A DNA stretch of 64,000 nt from Arthrobacter yangruifuii (GTDB lineage Bacteria; Actinomycetota; Actinomycetes; Actinomycetales; Micrococcaceae): assembly GCF_009192775.1 (NCBI RefSeq), contig NZ_VTFX01000005.1, positions 1-64,000 of the forward strand, in the 5' to 3' direction. A program made the translations under genes and the position numbers. Under the pieces are notes generated by a model. That model worked only from the letters and a program-made list of their open reading frames with translations. It had not been told where the DNA came from and did no database searches. Shown in pieces: positions 60,962 to 64,000 of this stretch (position 1 is its first letter; each line of letters opens with the position of its first letter).

Positions 60962-62896
60962 TTGGAGAACACATCCGATCCGGGTGGGCGCAAGCCCGGA
61001 TCGAAGCCGGATCCGGCACCGAATCCGGCCCCGGAAGCGGGACTCATTCCGGTGATCAGCCTGCCGGCAGGCGCCCGGCGGGCCCAGACCGGGAAAACCC
61101 AGGCAGGGAAAACCCAGGCAGGGAAAACCCAGACCGGGAAAACCCAGGCAGGCAAGGCGCAGCCGGGTAAGGCGCATGGCGCCGCCGAGCGTTCCCTGCG
61201 GCCTGCCGTGAAGGCACCGGGCAAGCCGTCAAGGGCGCCGGGACAAGCGTCCAAGTCACCGGTACAGCCGCCTGCGGGCACCGACATGCCCACCGCGGCG
61301 CTTCGCAGCACCCGCCCCAAACCTCCGCCCCCCACCACCTCGGTGGTCCGCCCCACGGGGTCGAAGCCGCTGCGGCCCCAGACCGGGCGCCTGCGCACCA
61401 CGGCCGACCCGCGGGAAAAGCGCCCGGCCCGCACGCGCAAGAGCGTGCCGCCGGGAACCGCGCCGCTGGAGTCCTCGGCGGCCGTCCGCCCGGACCGCTC
61501 ATCCGCGGCAGCGCGGCGGATGCTGCGCAGGCTGGTCCAGGGCGAGGAGCCACCAACCCAGGCCATGTCCATTGTGGAGCGGCTGGCAGGCAGCCCCTAT
61601 GCCAACCCGCTGGTGCGCAGCGGCGGGCCGGATGCGAACGCCCGGAAAACCCTCGACCTCGCCCTCGGCATGGCCGAGACGATGTTCCGGTACGGCGCCG
61701 GTGCCCTGGAAGTGGAAACCGCCATCATCGCGGTGACCGCGGCTTTCGGGCTGGAAAGCATCGAAGTGGACATTACGAACCAGTCCGTCCTGCTGAACTA
61801 TTCCCCGAAGGACCAAACCCCCATCACCGTGATGCGCGTGGTGCGGTCCTGGACGAACAACTACGCCGGGCTCGGCCTGGTCCACCAGCTGGTCACGGAC
61901 ATCATCGACGGCGGGCTCTCCCGTGCCGAGGCGGCCAACCGGCTTAACGAAATCACCCAGCAGCCCAAACCGTTTCCCCGCTGGGCAGTCACCGCGTCCG
62001 CCGGCGTTTTCTCGGCGGCCATCGTCGGGTTCATCGGCGGGGGCCCGCTGGCCTCGCTGGTGGGTTTTGCCGGCACGGTCATGGTCAGCCTCCTCCAGCG
62101 TGTGCTGGGCCGATGGCGGGTTCCGGACTTCTTCACGACGGCGGCCAGCGGTTTTGTGGTCACGGCCATGGCGATGGTCTTCTGGTCCATGGAAGTGCCG
62201 ATCTCCCCGGGCATCGTGGTGGCCGGCGGGATTCTGCTGATGCTGCCCACCGGCCGCCTGGTTTCGGCGGTGCAGGATGCGATCAACGGGTTCCCGGTCA
62301 CGGCGTCCGGCCGGTTCCTCTCAGCGTTCCTGACCTTTGGCGCGCTGGTGGCAGGCATCGCCGTCGCGCTCGTGCTGGGCGCCCTGACGGGCATGGGCCG
62401 GCTCAACGTCACGGACGTGGTCGCGTCCCAGTACCCCTTCGCGGTGACCCTGCTGCTGCTGGCCATCGCGCTGGGCACCATCTGTATTGTCGAGCAGTCG
62501 CCGCGGCGGCTGGTGCTGCCCACGGTCCTGATCGGCGTGGCGGGCTTCCTGGTCTACCAGGCGGCGGAAGCAGGCGGCATGGGCCCGCGGCTGACTCCGG
62601 CGGTTGCCGCCGTCTTCATCGGCATGGTGGCCCGCATCGTGGCGCTGCGGATGGGGGCACCGCAGCTGATCGTGGCTGTGCCCGCCATTCTGTTCCTGTT
62701 CCCGGGGCTGGCAATCTTCCGGTCCATGTACGGCCTGAGCATCGGCACCGACGAGATGTACCAGGGTGCGGTGGGCCTGTTCGACGCCTTGACCGTCATC
62801 CTGGCGATCTCCGGCGGAGTGGTCCTGGGTGACAACCTGGGCCGGCCGTTTACCGGCAACCTCAACGGCAACGACCGCCGCAACCGCCGGCGCTAG
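60962..62896 (+). CDS. thrE: threonine/serine exporter (ThrE) with a long repeat N-terminus
   Basis: The 644-residue protein has a cytoplasmic N-terminus of about 200 residues rich in Pro, Lys and Ala, including six GKTQ/GKAQ units. The ThrE domain follows (LDLALGMAETMFRYGAGALEVETAIIAVTAAFGLESIEVDITN) with about ten membrane helices of the DUF1212/DUF3815 type. It exports threonine and serine. TTG 60962 has AAAGG 7 bases upstream. A terminator follows. Confidence 0.9.
   Translation: MENTSDPGGRKPGSKPDPAPNPAPEAGLIPVISLPAGARRAQTGKTQAGKTQAGKTQTGKTQAGKAQPGKAHGAAERSLRPAVKAPGKPSRAPGQASKSPVQPPAGTDMPTAALRSTRPKPPPPTTSVVRPTGSKPLRPQTGRLRTTADPREKRPARTRKSVPPGTAPLESSAAVRPDRSSAAARRMLRRLVQGEEPPTQAMSIVERLAGSPYANPLVRSGGPDANARKTLDLALGMAETMFRYGAGALEVETAIIAVTAAFGLESIEVDITNQSVLLNYSPKDQTPITVMRVVRSWTNNYAGLGLVHQLVTDIIDGGLSRAEAANRLNEITQQPKPFPRWAVTASAGVFSAAIVGFIGGGPLASLVGFAGTVMVSLLQRVLGRWRVPDFFTTAASGFVVTAMAMVFWSMEVPISPGIVVAGGILLMLPTGRLVSAVQDAINGFPVTASGRFLSAFLTFGALVAGIAVALVLGALTGMGRLNVTDVVASQYPFAVTLLLLAIALGTICIVEQSPRRLVLPTVLIGVAGFLVYQAAEAGGMGPRLTPAVAAVFIGMVARIVALRMGAPQLIVAVPAILFLFPGLAIFRSMYGLSIGTDEMYQGAVGLFDALTVILAISGGVVLGDNLGRPFTGNLNGNDRRNRRR
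61088..61177 (+). repeat. six 15-bp units coding for (T/A)GKTQ repeats
   Basis: Four close copies of ACC/GCAGGGAAAACCCAG (61088-61147) and two diverged ones (to 61177) lie in frame inside the thrE N-terminal region and encode TGKTQ, AGKTQ, AGKTQ, TGKTQ, AGKAQ and PGKAH. Confidence 0.92.
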
Positions 62897-62907
62897 CCGG
62901 GGACGGA

Positions 62908-62939
62908 AAAGCCCGGACCGCAGCAGCGGTCCGGGCTTT
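62908..62939. terminator. terminator between thrE and the siderophore-interacting protein gene
   Basis: A perfect 14-bp stem (62908-62921 with 62926-62939) with an AGCA loop, AAA before and TTT at the end. It serves both convergent genes. Confidence 0.9.
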
Positions 62940-62967
62940 GTCATTGTCAGGGCAGGGGCCGCTCGGC

Positions 62968-63831
62968 TTACAGGATCTTTCCGACGGGGGTGCGCTTCTC
63001 GGCCTGGAAGACTTCTTCCGTGCGTCCGGCAGCCCAGTAGCCGGAGAGGGACACCTGACGGCGGTCCAGGCCGCGGTGGCTGAACAGGACGTCCCGCAGG
63101 GATTTCATGACCTCCCGCTCACCGTGCGCAAAGACCTGCACTGCCCCGTCCCGCCAGTCCGCCGAGGCCACCGCATCGGCCAGCATCCGGCTCCTGCCGG
63201 CCGGGGTGTCGCCGCGGTACAGCCAAATGAGCTCCACTCCGTCGGGTTTGGACACCTGCTGGCGGTCCCCGGGACCGCCCACCTCGACAAACGCCTGCCC
63301 GACGGCGTCCTGCGGCAGGGCGCGGAGCACGGTGGCCGCTGCGGGCAGGGCGGACTCATCGGCAGCCAGCAGGTACCAGTCGGCGTCGGGGTCGGGGTTG
63401 AAGGCTCCGCCGGGACCGGAGAAGGTCAACGGCTCGCCCGGCTGCGCGGCGGCGGCCCATGGTCCGGCCAGTCCTTCGTCGCCGTGCACCACGAAGTCAA
63501 TGCTGATTTCCCGTGCCTGCTGATCCACGTCGCGGATGGTGTAGGTGCGGGACACCGGCCAGTGCTCGCGTTCGCTGCGGGACCGGATGGCCTCCAGGTC
63601 TTCCGAGCCGTCGAGGGGGCGTCCGTCCGGGCCGAACCAGATTTTGCAGTAGGCGTCGGCGCAGCTGTTGGGCTGGAACCGGTCAAAGCCGGGGCCGCCG
63701 GCCACCACGCGGACCATGTGCTCACTGATCTGCTCGCGGCGGAGTACCTGGAGGGTCAGCAGCGGGCGCTGCCGCCGCGGGGCAGGAGCGGCGGGCTCCG
63801 GCGGGCGCGGGGGAGTTACGGATTCGGGCAT
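62968..63831 (-). CDS. siderophore-interacting protein (FAD/NADPH reductase)
   Basis: The 287-residue protein is a ferredoxin-reductase-like flavoprotein of the ViuB/SIP family, which reduces ferric siderophores to release iron. It shows VSRTYTIRDVDQQAREISIDFVVHGDEGLAGPWAAAAQPGE (FAD binding; RxYT-x-R, HGD-x-G-x-xxPW), then WYLLAADESALPAAATVLRALP and the C-terminal SLSGYWAAGRTEEVF for NADPH. It lies between thrE and ung and has no siderophore genes nearby. Confidence 0.92.
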   Translation of the reverse strand: MPESVTPPRPPEPAAPAPRRQRPLLTLQVLRREQISEHMVRVVAGGPGFDRFQPNSCADAYCKIWFGPDGRPLDGSEDLEAIRSRSEREHWPVSRTYTIRDVDQQAREISIDFVVHGDEGLAGPWAAAAQPGEPLTFSGPGGAFNPDPDADWYLLAADESALPAAATVLRALPQDAVGQAFVEVGGPGDRQQVSKPDGVELIWLYRGDTPAGRSRMLADAVASADWRDGAVQVFAHGEREVMKSLRDVLFSHRGLDRRQVSLSGYWAAGRTEEVFQAEKRTPVGKIL

Positions 63832-63861
63832 GAATGTGTCTCCTTGGGAAGGACCTGCCTA

Positions 63862-64000
63862 TTACCGTACAGCGCCCGGACGCCAGTCCACCGGCTCCGC
63901 ACCCTGCTGGACCAGCAGCTCGTTGACGCGGCTGAACGGCCGGGACCCGAAAAACCCGCGTGAGGCAGAGAGGGGGCTGGGATGCGCGGATTCGACGGTG
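63862..64000 (-). CDS. ung: uracil-DNA glycosylase, C-terminal part
   Basis: The minus strand from the window edge reads [27 protein letters not shown] and ends in VDWRPGAVR and a [10 protein letters not shown] with its catalytic His and the [10 protein letters not shown] segment are diagnostic of the Ung (UDG family 1) C-terminus, which removes uracil from DNA. The start lies outside the window. Confidence 0.92.
   Translation of the reverse strand, partial: TVESAHPSPLSASRGFFGSRPFSRVNELLVQQGAEPVDWRPGAVR

Noticed and set aside
61088-61177. CRISPR-like array
   Set aside because: The 15-bp units are contiguous without spacers, in frame and coding for GKTQ repeats inside thrE. The 4270-4405 and 2113-2171 repeats also lack spacers.

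Overview
The window is a high-GC chromosomal segment with densely packed, often overlapping genes, frequent GTG and TTG starts and typical actinobacterial families (DUF4032, DUF4190, DUF1540, OtsA/OtsB, CYTH-CHAD, ThrE, FemAB, Cds1-like enzyme, siderophore-interacting protein). It is most likely from an Arthrobacter-like member of the Micrococcaceae. It opens with the 3' end of a 5S rRNA gene and closes inside the C-terminus of a uracil-DNA glycosylase gene.

Layout. 1-10.9 kb: rRNA terminator, SRPBCC protein, FAD-linked oxidase, GH13 alpha-glucosidase, repeat-rich membrane protein, DUF4032 kinase-like protein, UgpC/MsmK-type sugar ABC ATPase, otsB/otsA trehalose genes and a membrane-anchored DsbA-like protein. 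10.95-18.44 kb: tRNA-Thr(TGT), then a block holding an aliphatic amide utilisation locus (amiS, marR, amiC, amiB, amiE) and three small housekeeping-like genes. A second copy of the tRNA 3' end plus a similar terminator sits at 18.43 kb, so the block looks like an inserted or rearranged segment. 18.5-21.3 kb: DUF5692 membrane protein, TetR regulator, lipoprotein and the ghost of a second histidine phosphatase. 21.3-26.1 kb: a nucleoside salvage operon (nucleoside hydrolase, two paralogous MFS transporters, ribokinase). 26.5-32.1 kb: acyl-CoA synthetase, small basic protein, two oxidoreductases and a PLP enzyme.

32.2-41.6 kb is the most interesting part. An SsuABC-like importer precedes a cluster with an extradiol dioxygenase of the VOC (type I) fold, a DUF1932 dehydrogenase, a GntR/FCD regulator and the three enzymes that take 4-oxalomesaconate to pyruvate and oxaloacetate (GalD-like tautomerase, LigJ-like hydratase, LigK-like aldolase). 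Copies of one palindrome, ATTGTCAACAAT, lie upstream of the catabolic units. This suggests one GntR-controlled regulon for an aromatic acid whose ring is opened by a VOC enzyme in place of the usual LigAB-type dioxygenase.

41.6-64 kb: GNAT protein, a patatin start fragment, two unknown genes in an operon, a cysteine-free transglutaminase-like protein, Pth2-like protein, MFS and SDR genes, a NhaA-DsbA fusion, a CoA-transferase, S4, HNH, DUF1540, ZapE, coiled-coil, DoxX, aldo/keto reductase, CYTH-CHAD, MFS_3, FemAB and ThrE proteins, a siderophore-interacting protein and partial ung. Functions are read from sequence motifs and remembered family features; no database search was run.
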